From Pantoea sp. alder81 (GTDB lineage: Bacteria > Pseudomonadota > Gammaproteobacteria > Enterobacterales > Enterobacteriaceae): a stretch of 64,000 nt of DNA. Below, piece after piece: positions 49,668 through 59,723 of the stretch. A program made the position numbers and the translations under genes. Numbering within the stretch: position 1 is the first letter of the stretch; each line of letters begins with the position of its first letter. Location of the stretch: NCBI RefSeq assembly GCF_020179835.1, contig NZ_JAIUDA010000014.1:1-64000 (forward strand), read 5' to 3'. A model generated the notes under the pieces. It saw only the letters and a program-made list of their open reading frames with translations, ran no database searches and was not told where the DNA came from.

Positions 49668-51794
49668 TTGGAAAACAATAATAAAAATTGGGCGCGCTGG
49701 ACCACGCCCCTTACCTGCCTGGCGCTGTTAATTAATGCCCATTGCGCGCTGGCAGAAGATACCTTGCAAGTCACGGCAGACAGCAAAACGGCACCAGAAA
49801 AAGGCTACGTTGCACAGACCAGCACAACGGGGAGCCGCACTAATGAATCCATTCTCGCCACGCCCCAGTCAGTATCGGTGATCACCCGCAGCGAAATGGA
49901 CGATCGTAACGTGCAGAGCACCACCCAGGCCCTGCAATACACACCGGGAGTGTATGCCTCAACCTCTGCGATCTCGTCCCGCTTTGACTACTTCAACATC
50001 CGTGGTTTTGATTCAACACTGAACGGGACCTTGCTGGATGGATTGCGATCCACCACTCAGCAGTCCTACGTACGCTACGAACCTTACGGATTGGAACAAG
50101 TGGACGTGCTGCGTGGCCCCAATGGTTTCCTCTACGGCGCGGGATCGCCAGGCGGCATCATCAACGCCATCAGCAAGCGCCCCACCTTGAATGCACAACA
50201 TGAAGTTGCCATTCAGACCGGCAGTCATGGCCGCATGCAGGGCCAGTTCGACACCTCCGGGCCGCTTAACGATGATAAAACACTGCTCTATCGCGTGATG
50301 GGTGTGGGGCGTGACAGTAATACCCAGTTCAACAACGTCCCGGATGACACCCTGTACCTGGCGCCTTCCTTGACCTGGCGTCCCGATGCAGACACCTCAT
50401 TGACCGTATTGGCCTCGGTTAGCCGCAATAAATTTGGCCCACCACGCCCTTACCTGCCGCTGTATGGCACCTTACTCAGCAACCCTAACGGGCAGGTCAA
50501 CCGCAACAGTTATCTTGATGGGACCAATCTCGATAACCATATGACCCAGAGCAATCTGGGTTACGAACTGGACCACCATTTTGGCGATCGCTGGACCTTC
50601 CATTCTGCCAGCCGCTACACCGAAACCGACCTGATGACGCAAACGCTTTCAGGCGCGTCGCTGGCGGCGGACATGCGCACGCTGAATCGCGTGGCCTATG
50701 AGTTCGGTATTAATGGGAAAGTCTTCGCCACTGATAACAACCTCAAGACCGAGTGGGATGCAGGGCCCGTACACGGTTCCAGTGTTGCGGGCGTGTCGTT
50801 CCGCCACACCGGGGAGGATTACTATCTGAACTATGGCCGGGCCAGCAGCATTGATATTTACCAGCCGACCGGTAATGGCCGCTTCCCGACGACCTCGCCG
50901 TATACCAGCACGCAGCAGAATGCTAACGAAACCGGCGTTTACCTCTCTAACAGCCTCGCGCTGTTCCAGCATCTGAACCTTGACCTCTCTGCGCGTCAGG
51001 ATTGGGCTTCGGTGAACACCAAAAACCGCCTCAACGACACTTACACTTCGCAGGACGATCAGCGCTTCACCTGGCGGGCGGGCTTAAGCTGGATAACGGA
51101 TATTGGTGTGGCACCTTATGTCAGTTATGCCACCTCGTTTGCGCCAGTGCTGGGCACCAATTTCTATGGTGAAACCTACAAACCCACCACCGGCAAAGAG
51201 TGGGAAGTCGGTGTGAAGTATCAGCCAGAACAGTTCGATGCGCTGTTTACGCTGGCATGGTTCGACCTGACGCAGGACAACGTGCAGACCACCGATCCCA
51301 ACAATACGTTGAACAAAATTCAGACCGGACAGGTCACCTCGAAAGGGATCGAAGCCTCAGCCACTGCCAACCTCACCGACGACTGGAAGCTGATTGCCAG
51401 TTACAGCTGGAACAATCTTGAGACCAGTAAGACCACGGTGGCCGGTGCACAGGGCAAAACGCCCACCGCCATGCCTGAATACATGGCCTCTCTCTGGAGC
51501 AATTACACCGTTGCGAGTGGCCCGCTGGCTTCACTGGGCTTAGGCGCAGGTGTGCGCTATGTGGGCTCGACCTGGGCTGACACCAACAACACTATAAAAG
51601 TACCGGACTACACCCTGGTTGATGCCGCCATTCATTACGATCTGGGTCAAATCAATCCCCATCTCCATGGACTGAATGTGGCGCTCAACGCCAATAACCT
51701 GCTTAACAAGCATTATTGGGTGAGTTGCTCAACCACCACCTGCACCACCGGGTATGACCGCTCGTTAAGCGCCACTTTGTCCTATCGCTGGTAA
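49668..51794 (+). CDS. TonB-dependent siderophore receptor
   Basis: 708 residues starting with TTG, decided by GTGGAG six bases upstream; the signal peptide then reads MENNNKNWARWTTPLTCLAL and ends near CALA. The plug domain (TPQSVSVITRSEMDDRNVQS, DVLRGPNGFLYGAGSPGGII) and the beta-barrel to the final aromatic W (LSYRW) are complete. The ferrichrome/ferric-siderophore receptor group (FhuA, FpvA-like) is the best match by pattern. Substrate unknown. Confidence 0.93.
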   Translation: MENNNKNWARWTTPLTCLALLINAHCALAEDTLQVTADSKTAPEKGYVAQTSTTGSRTNESILATPQSVSVITRSEMDDRNVQSTTQALQYTPGVYASTSAISSRFDYFNIRGFDSTLNGTLLDGLRSTTQQSYVRYEPYGLEQVDVLRGPNGFLYGAGSPGGIINAISKRPTLNAQHEVAIQTGSHGRMQGQFDTSGPLNDDKTLLYRVMGVGRDSNTQFNNVPDDTLYLAPSLTWRPDADTSLTVLASVSRNKFGPPRPYLPLYGTLLSNPNGQVNRNSYLDGTNLDNHMTQSNLGYELDHHFGDRWTFHSASRYTETDLMTQTLSGASLAADMRTLNRVAYEFGINGKVFATDNNLKTEWDAGPVHGSSVAGVSFRHTGEDYYLNYGRASSIDIYQPTGNGRFPTTSPYTSTQQNANETGVYLSNSLALFQHLNLDLSARQDWASVNTKNRLNDTYTSQDDQRFTWRAGLSWITDIGVAPYVSYATSFAPVLGTNFYGETYKPTTGKEWEVGVKYQPEQFDALFTLAWFDLTQDNVQTTDPNNTLNKIQTGQVTSKGIEASATANLTDDWKLIASYSWNNLETSKTTVAGAQGKTPTAMPEYMASLWSNYTVASGPLASLGLGAGVRYVGSTWADTNNTIKVPDYTLVDAAIHYDLGQINPHLHGLNVALNANNLLNKHYWVSCSTTTCTTGYDRSLSATLSYRW

Positions 51795-51811
51795 GTTAAG
51801 GAAACATCATT

Positions 51812-52906
51812 ATGAGAAAATCCAACCTGATAATGTTGCTGTGCGCATTCTGCCTGATGTGCAGTGCTTCTTCAGCGTGGGCAGCGATCACGGTCACCGA
51901 TATGCTGCAGCGTAAGGTGACTCTGCCTGGTTCAGCAAAACGCGTGGTGCTGGGAGAGAGTCGCCACATCATTACGCTGGCGCTGCTGGAGAAAGATCCT
52001 TTCCATAATCTGGTGGGCTGGGGAGACGATCTCCAGCGCTACTCACCTTCTACCTGGGAGGCGATAAAAAAACAGTATCCCGCGGCTAGCCACATACCGG
52101 TGCTGGGCACCATGAACAGCGGCACCTTTTCTATGGAAGCGACGATCGCGGCTAAACCCGATCTGGTTATCTTCACCTTGTATGGGCCGATTCCACCGGG
52201 GCTCGATGCTCTGGATGCGGCCCACATTCCCTATGTGTTTGTTGATTTCTTCCGTAAACCGCTGGTAAACACCGTGCCGAGTCTGAAGATGCTCGGTCAG
52301 TTACTCGGCCAGGAAGCACAGGCCGAACAGGTGATCGCGTTCTGGCAACAGCACATGGATGAGGTTGCAAAACGCCTGGCAAATGTCAGCACGCGTCCCT
52401 CGGTATTTTTCCATCTCAATCCGGGTAAAGGCGATTGCTGCTTTACCTCTGGACCCAGCAATATGAGCGATTTCATTGCTGCGGCAGGTGGACATAACAT
52501 TGGCGCCGACATGCTGAGCGCGCCGATCGGCAAACTGAACCCGGAATACATTCTGTCACGCAATCCTGATTTTTATCTGATGGGCGGTGGCTCTGCCGTG
52601 AGCCGCGACGGATTACAAATCGGCACCGGAGCCGATGCAAACCAGGTCGCCCAGAGCAGTCAGCATCTCCTGACCGCGTCAGAAATCGCCCATTTACCGG
52701 CGGTCAAAGCCGGGCATACGGGTGGCGTCTGGTTATTCTTCTTCGACAGCCCGCTCTATTTCATCGGGATCGAGGCCATGGCGAAAATGTTCCATCCCGC
52801 GCTGTTTGCTGATGTGCATCCTGAGGCGACGCTAAACACCGTGACCAGCAAGTGGTTGTCGGTGCCGCTGAAGGGCACATTCTGGACGGCACTGCCTGCG
52901 AAATAA
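51812..52906 (+). CDS. Periplasmic iron-siderophore binding protein
   Basis: 364 residues with a signal peptide (AWAA cleavage). The Peripla_BP_2 pattern is present: RVVLGESRHIITLALL, ATIAAKPDLVIFTLYGPIPP, GPSNMSDFIAAAGGHNIGAD. It follows the receptor gene by 17 bp with an AAGGAAAC site. It should hand the ferric siderophore to the ABC proteins downstream. Confidence 0.9.
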   Translation: MRKSNLIMLLCAFCLMCSASSAWAAITVTDMLQRKVTLPGSAKRVVLGESRHIITLALLEKDPFHNLVGWGDDLQRYSPSTWEAIKKQYPAASHIPVLGTMNSGTFSMEATIAAKPDLVIFTLYGPIPPGLDALDAAHIPYVFVDFFRKPLVNTVPSLKMLGQLLGQEAQAEQVIAFWQQHMDEVAKRLANVSTRPSVFFHLNPGKGDCCFTSGPSNMSDFIAAAGGHNIGADMLSAPIGKLNPEYILSRNPDFYLMGGGSAVSRDGLQIGTGADANQVAQSSQHLLTASEIAHLPAVKAGHTGGVWLFFFDSPLYFIGIEAMAKMFHPALFADVHPEATLNTVTSKWLSVPLKGTFWTALPAK

Positions 52907-52913
52907 GCACTGC

Positions 52914-52939
52914 AGGGCAGCGCAGTATTGCGCTGCCCT
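52914..52939 (+). promoter_or_regulatory. Perfect hairpin between binding protein and ABC genes
   Basis: AGGGCAGCGCA (52914-52924) and its exact complement (52929-52939) with a GTAT loop: an 11-bp stem, overlapping the bases just upstream of the GGAG site of the next gene. Two T residues follow. It may attenuate or stabilise the message and set unequal levels of binding protein and transporter. Confidence 0.65.
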
Positions 52940-52952
52940 TGGAGAAACCACA

Positions 52953-54668
52953 ATGAAATCACCCTCGAAGCTTCTGACGGCGCAGATCCTGCCCGCGCTG
53001 TCGCTTAACCTGCTGTCAGGCATACTGATCACCGCCAGCTATCTGCTGCAGGCACTGCTGTTCACGCAATTGATCATCGGGCTGAACGCATCCACATCTA
53101 ATACGCTTATGACGCTGATGGTGATGCTGACGGGAAATGCACTGCTCAGGGCCGTGTTGATGGGTTTCAGGGCCATGCAAACCGAGCAGTTAGCCGCAAA
53201 TGTGCGCACCCGTTTGCGCCAGCAACTGTTTCGCCCTCTGCTGGCACCGGGCTTTGACGTCATGCAACACCATTCAGCGACAAAATTACAGGCCACGCTG
53301 GTCGAGGGCGTGGAAGTAATGGAAGGATTTTACAGCCGCTATCTGCCCGCGCTGCTGCTGGCTTTACTTAGCGGTGCCGTCACGGTGATCACCCTGGCCA
53401 GTTTTGATTTGTTCTCGGGCGCGATATTGCTGCTGTTTATGGTGGCCTGTCCGGTACTGGATCATCTGTTTATGCGTCAGCAACGTCGGCATATTGTGGG
53501 TGTGTTTGCCGCCATGCAGCAGTTTGCAGAGGATTTGATGGATGCGCTACGCGGCATGCTGACACTGAAAGCCTGTAATGCTGTGCCACGCTTTCGCGCC
53601 AAAATAGCAGACCACGCGGCATCACTCCGCCGCGAATCCATGACAACCCTGCGAGTGACGATGATGCGTGGCGGTATCACTCGCTTCGTATCGCTACTCG
53701 GTACTTCCGGGCTTCTTATCATCAACGCCTGGCGCACCATGCAGGGTACTGTGGATCCCGCCCTGTTGCTAATGACGCTGTTTATCACCTGGGAGGCGTT
53801 TCGCCCTATCCTTCAACTGGAAACGGTATTCCATACCTTGTGGGCCGCGCAGGAGATGCGCCCGGCAATGCAGGAATTGGCCGCCTCCACTGCCACCCTC
53901 CACGACCCTGACTTTCCCCACCCGATGCCGGCTGGCAACACACTGCATTTAGAGGCGATCACTTATCGCTGGCCAGGTCAGCATCAGCCGCTTTTCAACA
54001 ACCTGACGCTGACCATTGCAGAGAATCGCCACACCGCCTTTATCGGACCTTCAGGGTCGGGCAAGAGCACGCTGTTTCAGCTGATCACCCGATTTATCGC
54101 ACCGCAATCAGGCGCGATTTTTTTGGGGGATGAGCCGATCAGTGAGCTTTCGATTGCCGCATTTCGCCGTCGTATCAGCTGGGTGTCGCAGCAGGTTTTC
54201 TTGATTGACGGCACCCTGGCTGAAAATTTACGGCTAGGCCGCCCTGACGTCACTGAAGCGGAAATCTGGCAGGCATTGCAGCAGGCGCAACTGGCAGAGT
54301 GGGTTCAATCACTGCCTCAGCGCCTGAATACACTGGTGGGGGAAAATGGCGGGCTGTTGTCCGGCGGGCAGCGGCAACGACTGGCTATCGCGCGCGCGTT
54401 ACTCAAACAGTCCCCCATTCTCATTCTGGATGAAATCACCTCGAATCTTGATGTGGTCAACGAGGCAGCCATCCAACGGGTCATCTCATCACTCAGCGGT
54501 CATTGCACACTCATTAGCATTGCACATCGGCTGAACACCATTGCGCAAGCCGATCACATCGTGGTGCTGCAGGACGGTGACATCATCGAACAGGGTTCAC
54601 CCGCCCGTCTGAGGTTTGAAAACGGCTATTACGCTTCGCTGCTTCAATCGCAGGAGACAATCCTTTGA
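52953..54668 (+). CDS. ABC half-transporter, export fold, subunit 1
   Basis: 571 residues. Residues about 10-300 are a six-helix type-1 exporter-like membrane domain; about 325-560 are the ATPase with GPSGSGKS (Walker A), LSGGQRQR (signature) and ILILDEITSNLD (Walker B). Overlaps the next gene by four bases. Together they resemble the YbtP/YbtQ and IrtA/IrtB pairs, importers of ferric siderophores built on an exporter fold, or CydDC. Confidence 0.9.
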   Translation: MKSPSKLLTAQILPALSLNLLSGILITASYLLQALLFTQLIIGLNASTSNTLMTLMVMLTGNALLRAVLMGFRAMQTEQLAANVRTRLRQQLFRPLLAPGFDVMQHHSATKLQATLVEGVEVMEGFYSRYLPALLLALLSGAVTVITLASFDLFSGAILLLFMVACPVLDHLFMRQQRRHIVGVFAAMQQFAEDLMDALRGMLTLKACNAVPRFRAKIADHAASLRRESMTTLRVTMMRGGITRFVSLLGTSGLLIINAWRTMQGTVDPALLLMTLFITWEAFRPILQLETVFHTLWAAQEMRPAMQELAASTATLHDPDFPHPMPAGNTLHLEAITYRWPGQHQPLFNNLTLTIAENRHTAFIGPSGSGKSTLFQLITRFIAPQSGAIFLGDEPISELSIAAFRRRISWVSQQVFLIDGTLAENLRLGRPDVTEAEIWQALQQAQLAEWVQSLPQRLNTLVGENGGLLSGGQRQRLAIARALLKQSPILILDEITSNLDVVNEAAIQRVISSLSGHCTLISIAHRLNTIAQADHIVVLQDGDIIEQGSPARLRFENGYYASLLQSQETIL

Positions 54669-56410
54669 ACACCAACACGCCTCCCGTTGCCCCATCACTT
54701 TGGCGAGCGCTGCTTTCGCCCCTCAGGGCACATCAGTCTCGGCTCTTCTCCACACTGGCAGCAGGGATCGTGGCGCAATGCACAACCTTCACCTGCATGA
54801 TTATCGCGGGCTGGATCTGCACCCTGGTGCTCAGCGGTTCATCGCCCGATACCTTGTGGTTCTTCACCGCTGTTCTGGCCTTCAGCGTGGTACTGACCGC
54901 GCTATCCCGCTGGGCTCTGGCGTGGTTATCACATGACCTGGCCTTCGCACTGATTGAAACACTGCAAATGAGTATCTTTGATGGCATCGCACGCGCTTCG
55001 CCTGGACGTTCACATCAGCAACGTATGGGAGACATAGCGGCTATAGCCACCAGCGATGCCGAGTTGATGGAGCGTTTTTATGCGCACATGCTGGTGGACT
55101 ATCTCACCGCGTTTCTGATGCCTGGAATTGCCCTCGTGATATTGCTGTTCGTGAGCCCCTGGCTGTGTGTGATTTTTTTTCCTTGTATGTTGATGATTGT
55201 CGTGGCGCCGTTGTTTACTGCGCGATGGGCGAAAAAACAGGGGAAGGCCGTTGCAGAAAGCAAAAGCGTGTTAAACAGCCATATTGCCGAACTCGCACAG
55301 GGCTGGAGAGACATTCAGATGTTTGGTGCTGAATGTCGCTACAGCATGACGTTGCAACAGGCCAACGCCAGATTAAACAACGCGCAACGCAAATACGGGG
55401 CGCGTAGCGGACTGGAGCAGGGATTACGCGATGGCCTGATGGCGCTTTCACTGATTGCATTGCTAGTGGCCAGTCTTTACACCCATCCCCACACGGGTCT
55501 GCCGCTCACCTGGCTGCCGTTTATCCTCAGTATTGGCGCCGCGGCAATGGTTCCTCTGCTGGAAGTTTTGCAGGTCGGCGGGCAATGGGGCGCATTGAGA
55601 GCCAGTGCCGAGCGCATCTTCTTACTTCAGCAACTACCTGAACAGGTTCATGACGGCCAGGCTTCAGTTATCCCCAACGGACATCGACTGGAATTTAACA
55701 ACGTCAGTTTTTGTTACCCGCAAAGCGATACCCCGGTGCTGAATAACCTGAGCTTCACCATTGAACCGGGAGAAAGAGTGGCCATAACGGGGATGTCGGG
55801 AAGCGGTAAGACCACCCTCGCCTATTTATTGCTGCGATTCTACGATCCAACATCAGGTACGCTTTCACTCGATGGCACAGATCTGTCGGCATTTAGCCTG
55901 AAAACGTTGCGACAGCAGATTGCATGGGTATCGCAGGAGAGTTGGCTGTTTAACGATACCATTGAGAACAACATTCGCCTGGGCCGCCCCGATGCCACCT
56001 TTAGCCAGATTGAACAGGCAGCGAAATCCGCCTGTGCGAATGAATTCATCTGCGCGTTGCCACAGAGTTATCAAACCATCTGCACAAAAGGCGGCGAAAA
56101 TTTGTCGGGAGGCCAGCGGCAGCGTATCGCGTTGGCACGAGCTTTAGTCAGTGACGCACCGGTGATAATACTGGATGAAGTTTCTGCCGGTTTAGATGGG
56201 GAAAATGAGCGCCTTATCCTTGCCGCCCTTGAGTCTCTTCCCAAAACCCGCACCCTTATTATGATCGCGCATCGTATCCCGATGCTGAAATCCGCCGAAC
56301 GCATCCTGCTGTTAGCTAACGGACAAATCGCAGCATCTGGCAGTTTCGATGCGTTAACCGCTCATGGCGCATCTCTTTCATCATTGCTGGAAAATACGCT
56401 AGAGAAGTAA
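54665..56410 (+). CDS. ABC half-transporter, export fold, subunit 2
   Basis: 581 residues. Same architecture: membrane domain, then GMSGSGKT, LSGGQRQR and VIILDEVSAGLD. Begins within the end of subunit 1 (ATGA-type overlap), so the two are made in equal amounts and should form a heterodimer in the inner membrane. In this locus the direction is expected to be inward (siderophore uptake). Confidence 0.9.
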   Translation: MNTNTPPVAPSLWRALLSPLRAHQSRLFSTLAAGIVAQCTTFTCMIIAGWICTLVLSGSSPDTLWFFTAVLAFSVVLTALSRWALAWLSHDLAFALIETLQMSIFDGIARASPGRSHQQRMGDIAAIATSDAELMERFYAHMLVDYLTAFLMPGIALVILLFVSPWLCVIFFPCMLMIVVAPLFTARWAKKQGKAVAESKSVLNSHIAELAQGWRDIQMFGAECRYSMTLQQANARLNNAQRKYGARSGLEQGLRDGLMALSLIALLVASLYTHPHTGLPLTWLPFILSIGAAAMVPLLEVLQVGGQWGALRASAERIFLLQQLPEQVHDGQASVIPNGHRLEFNNVSFCYPQSDTPVLNNLSFTIEPGERVAITGMSGSGKTTLAYLLLRFYDPTSGTLSLDGTDLSAFSLKTLRQQIAWVSQESWLFNDTIENNIRLGRPDATFSQIEQAAKSACANEFICALPQSYQTICTKGGENLSGGQRQRIALARALVSDAPVIILDEVSAGLDGENERLILAALESLPKTRTLIMIAHRIPMLKSAERILLLANGQIAASGSFDALTAHGASLSSLLENTLEK

Positions 56411-56561
56411 GTGCTCGGGATATCACGTGCTGCCAGTTCCTGTAGCACGTGCCCAATTTTTAGGGCCTTGGTGACGCCTCAATATTTAGTGTCACCAAAA
56501 CCATCGACTTTAACCGCCTCATAATCTGAACACAGATCACAAAATCAGCATGGATAATTTT

Positions 56562-56598
56562 GTAATCGATTACTTTAAGCTAATTTGTAATCGATTAC
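56562..56598. promoter_or_regulatory. Two GTAATCGATTAC operators before the secreted isomerase-like gene
   Basis: Perfect 12-bp palindromes with central CG at 56562-56573 and 56587-56598, start to start 25 bp. The same sequence occurs twice before the MFS gene at 62 kb. They are the likely sites of the LacI-type regulator at 57472. Confidence 0.85.
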
Positions 56599-56621
56599 TT
56601 TTTATAAGGAGCTGAATAAAG

Positions 56622-57467
56622 ATGAAAAAATTGATGGTTTTGGCTGGGATGTTGTCCATGTTGAGTGCAATGCCCTCACAGGCGTCAGCAGCAGGCGTTG
56701 AAGATGAAATTGGACTGCAGATGTACACCTTACGCAACGTTGGCACCCCGGAAGAACAGTTCGCCATGGCTCATAAAGCGGGCTTCGAGCACGTTGAGCT
56801 GGTAGGCACCCATGGTCTGGAAGCCAAAGAGCTGAAATCCTTGCTGGATAAAAATCACCTGACCGTGACCTCTTCTCACGTGCAATTAACGGCACTGGAA
56901 AGCGACTACGCGCAGACCGTCACGTTCAATAAAGCGGTAGGCAATCACACCATCGTGGTTCCGTGGATCAAACCGGAAGATCGCCCTGACAGCACCAAAG
57001 CATGGATCGACTATGCACAACGCCTGGATAAACTCGGTGCGAAACTGCGTAAAGACGGCATGCAACTCGCTTATCACAACCATAATTTCGAGATGAAAAA
57101 GTACGATGGCGTGACCGCACTGGAGATCATCTTCAATCATTCACGGGCAGAAAATCTGAAACTGGAGATGGACGCGGCGTGGGTTTCACGCGGCGGTCAG
57201 GATCCGGCGCGCATTTTGAAAGAGTATCCGGGACGGATCTATGCCATTCACGCTAAGGATAATTCGTCGATTGGTATCCGCGACGATGAGATGAATTTTG
57301 CGCCGCTGGGCGAAGGCTTGCTGGACTGGAAAACCATTCTGCCTGCCGCCAAAGCCAGCCGCGTGAAGTGGTTTATCATCGAGCACGATAAACCGAAGGA
57401 TGCCTGGAGCATCATCACCACTTCACATCAGAATCTGCGTGCGGCGCTGGAAAAACTGCCGCATTAA
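56622..57467 (+). CDS. Secreted sugar-phosphate isomerase/epimerase-like TIM-barrel protein
   Basis: 281 residues with a signal peptide (MKKLMVLAGMLSMLSAMPSQ, cleavage after ASA). The AP_endonuc_2/xylose-isomerase-like barrel has the usual metal ligands spread over YHNHNFEM, LKLEMDAAWV, IYAIHAKDNS and FIIEHDKP. Unusually for the family it is exported to the periplasm. Periplasmic relatives include 3-keto-glycoside-processing enzymes. Convergent with the LacI-type gene; two operators upstream. Confidence 0.85.
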   Translation: MKKLMVLAGMLSMLSAMPSQASAAGVEDEIGLQMYTLRNVGTPEEQFAMAHKAGFEHVELVGTHGLEAKELKSLLDKNHLTVTSSHVQLTALESDYAQTVTFNKAVGNHTIVVPWIKPEDRPDSTKAWIDYAQRLDKLGAKLRKDGMQLAYHNHNFEMKKYDGVTALEIIFNHSRAENLKLEMDAAWVSRGGQDPARILKEYPGRIYAIHAKDNSSIGIRDDEMNFAPLGEGLLDWKTILPAAKASRVKWFIIEHDKPKDAWSIITTSHQNLRAALEKLPH

Positions 57468-57471
57468 GCGA

Positions 57472-58452
57472 TCAGGCACTGGCGCGCACAATCAGGCGCC
57501 AGTCCATCATGACGCGTTCAGTTGGCGATTGCGGGTCGTCTATCTTCTGTAGCAGCAGGCTGAACGCGGTACGCCCGATATCGCGCGATGGCTGCGCGAT
57601 GGTGGTCAGAGGCGGGGAGATCATTTCAGCCAGTTCCGACCCGTCAAAGCCGGCAACGGCGATATCCTGCGGGACTCGATGCCCGGCGGCCTGAATGGCG
57701 GCCATCGCCCCGGCTGCCAGTGTGTCGGAGACGGCAAATATCGCATCAGGCTGCGTATCGGCGCTGAGTAAGGCTTCCATCGCGCGCTTGCCAGCATTAA
57801 AGCTCAGCTCACTCGCGTAACTCACCGCCTGCCAGGACAGACCACGTTGTTCCAGCTCCTGCTGATAACCCTGCTGACGCAGTTGGGCGTACTTATAGCT
57901 CAAATCATGATTGATCAGAGCAATACGTTTACGTCCGCTGGACACCAAATGCGCCACCAGCTGGCGCGATGCATGGACATCATCAATACCGACACAGGAG
58001 ATGTCGCCGGCATCGGCGTACTCGGCACACTGCACCCAGGGCATATTGCCAATCAGCTGTGTCAGTTCAGTTAAGGTAGTGAATGCGTCCATGGTGATCA
58101 CACCATCCACCATTTTGCCTGCCAGCAGCTGCAGACTTGAGCGGGAGCGATTGATGTCCGACCCTGAGTTACACAGCAGAATGCGATAACCGTTCTGCTC
58201 GGCCTGCTCTTCGATACCTTTCACGATTTCAGCGCAAAACGGGTTGGAGATATCAGAAACCAGCACCAGCACCATGGAGCTCCGCGCCGTACGCAGCTGA
58301 CGAGCCAACAGGTTTGGCTGGTAGTTGCTGGCTTTAATGGCCTCCAGCACCTTATCCCGGTTTTTATCCTTAACGGTGTCACTGTTGTTAAGCACGCGTG
58401 ACACCGTGGCCACGGAAACACCGGCCAGCTTCGCGATTTTCTGAATGGACAT
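57472..58452 (-). CDS. LacI-family regulator of the sugar regulon
   Basis: 326 residues. The HTH is SIQKIAKLAGVSVATVSRVL NN and the effector domain is complete (VAGFDGSELAEMISPPLTTI). It is placed between two units that both carry GTAATCGATTAC sites and is the obvious repressor of both. Ligand probably a glycoside or keto-sugar intermediate. Confidence 0.92.
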   Translation of the reverse strand: MSIQKIAKLAGVSVATVSRVLNNSDTVKDKNRDKVLEAIKASNYQPNLLARQLRTARSSMVLVLVSDISNPFCAEIVKGIEEQAEQNGYRILLCNSGSDINRSRSSLQLLAGKMVDGVITMDAFTTLTELTQLIGNMPWVQCAEYADAGDISCVGIDDVHASRQLVAHLVSSGRKRIALINHDLSYKYAQLRQQGYQQELEQRGLSWQAVSYASELSFNAGKRAMEALLSADTQPDAIFAVSDTLAAGAMAAIQAAGHRVPQDIAVAGFDGSELAEMISPPLTTIAQPSRDIGRTAFSLLLQKIDDPQSPTERVMMDWRLIVRASA

Positions 58453-58571
58453 GATGACTCAACTTCCTGCGTCAGTTTCTGAATTGCAGGCTACCATAAA
58501 TCGACGCGTGACAATAAGTTAGGCGGGTTGGCTTATGCGGAAGTTCAGGCGCGCCGAAACGCGCCTGTGTA

Positions 58572-59723
58572 TCAAATGCTGACGTCGACCCAGCGTTGAT
58601 CGCGATGACTTTGTACAATCGCCTCAACGATGGCCATCACCTGCGCGCCGTCGCTGAAGTCGGCAAAGTGCCGTTCATCTTGCGCCGGCATTTCACCCTT
58701 CTCCACCGCCTGATAAAACTGCTGCATCATGGCGCGAAATGCATCTGGCCAGCCTTCGATGTGTCCGCCAGGAAAGCGGGCACGAGCGGCTACATCGCGG
58801 TTCATCAATGCTGCATCGTCCGTCAGGGTTTGATTGGCCTGATGACGATGACCGATCCACAACTGCTGTGGCACTTCCTGATCCCACGCCAGCGAGGCCT
58901 GACTGCCGCTCACCTCCAGATAGAGACGATTTTTGCGCCCCGCCGCCACCTGTGACACGCTCAAACAGCCTTTACTGCCATCGTCGAAACGTAGCAGCAC
59001 AAATCCCAGATCTTCCGTATTCACCGGACAATCCTGATACTGAGCCTGCTGTGTCTGCGCACTGAAGGTTGTCTGGCCCGCCAGATTGGCTTTGCGAGTT
59101 GGCCAAACGATGGCGAGATCGGCCATCACTGCCACTATCTTGCGGCCTGTGACAAACTGAATGGTGTCGCACCAGTGAGAACCGATATCCGCTACCGCAC
59201 GCGATGCACCGCCTTTGTCGGCTTCCACGCGCCAGTTATAGTCCGTCTCTTCCAGCATCCAGTCCTGTAAGTAGCTGCCCTGAACGGCAAAGGTGCGGCC
59301 CGTTTCGCCGCTGCGCACCATGCTCGCGGCTTGCTGCACCATGGCAAACTGTCGGTACACAAAGCTAACACCGTTGACCACGCCTGCCTGTTCTGCCAGT
59401 GCCACTAATTCACGCGCTTCGTGCATCGTCATACAAAGTGGTTTTTCCGAGAACAGGTGTTTGCCGGCGAGCAAAACCAGCTTATTGATGGCGGCATGGA
59501 GGTGGTTGGGCGTGCAATTGTGCACCGCATGCAGATCTGGATGCTGCAGAAAGGTGACAACGTCACTATAGGCGTGCGGCACGTGCAATTGCGCCGCCTG
59601 TGCTTGTGCTTTCTCCAGCGATGAGTCACATAGCGCTACAACATTGATGTTGCCCAGACGCCGCAATGCCTCAATGTGTGCGGGGCCGATAAATCCACTG
59701 CCGATAATCCCGACATTAATCAT
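58572..59723 (-). CDS. Gfo/Idh/MocA-family oxidoreductase
   Basis: 383 residues. The NAD(P) motif GIIGSGFIGPAHIEAL is at the N-terminus and the catalytic EKPLCMT motif is in the middle. Members oxidise a sugar hydroxyl, often at C3. The start codon directly follows the stop of the preceding gene (GGAGGAG before ATG), so they are co-translated. Last gene of the MFS-isomerase-dehydrogenase operon. Confidence 0.9.
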   Translation of the reverse strand: MINVGIIGSGFIGPAHIEALRRLGNINVVALCDSSLEKAQAQAAQLHVPHAYSDVVTFLQHPDLHAVHNCTPNHLHAAINKLVLLAGKHLFSEKPLCMTMHEARELVALAEQAGVVNGVSFVYRQFAMVQQAASMVRSGETGRTFAVQGSYLQDWMLEETDYNWRVEADKGGASRAVADIGSHWCDTIQFVTGRKIVAVMADLAIVWPTRKANLAGQTTFSAQTQQAQYQDCPVNTEDLGFVLLRFDDGSKGCLSVSQVAAGRKNRLYLEVSGSQASLAWDQEVPQQLWIGHRHQANQTLTDDAALMNRDVAARARFPGGHIEGWPDAFRAMMQQFYQAVEKGEMPAQDERHFADFSDGAQVMAIVEAIVQSHRDQRWVDVSI

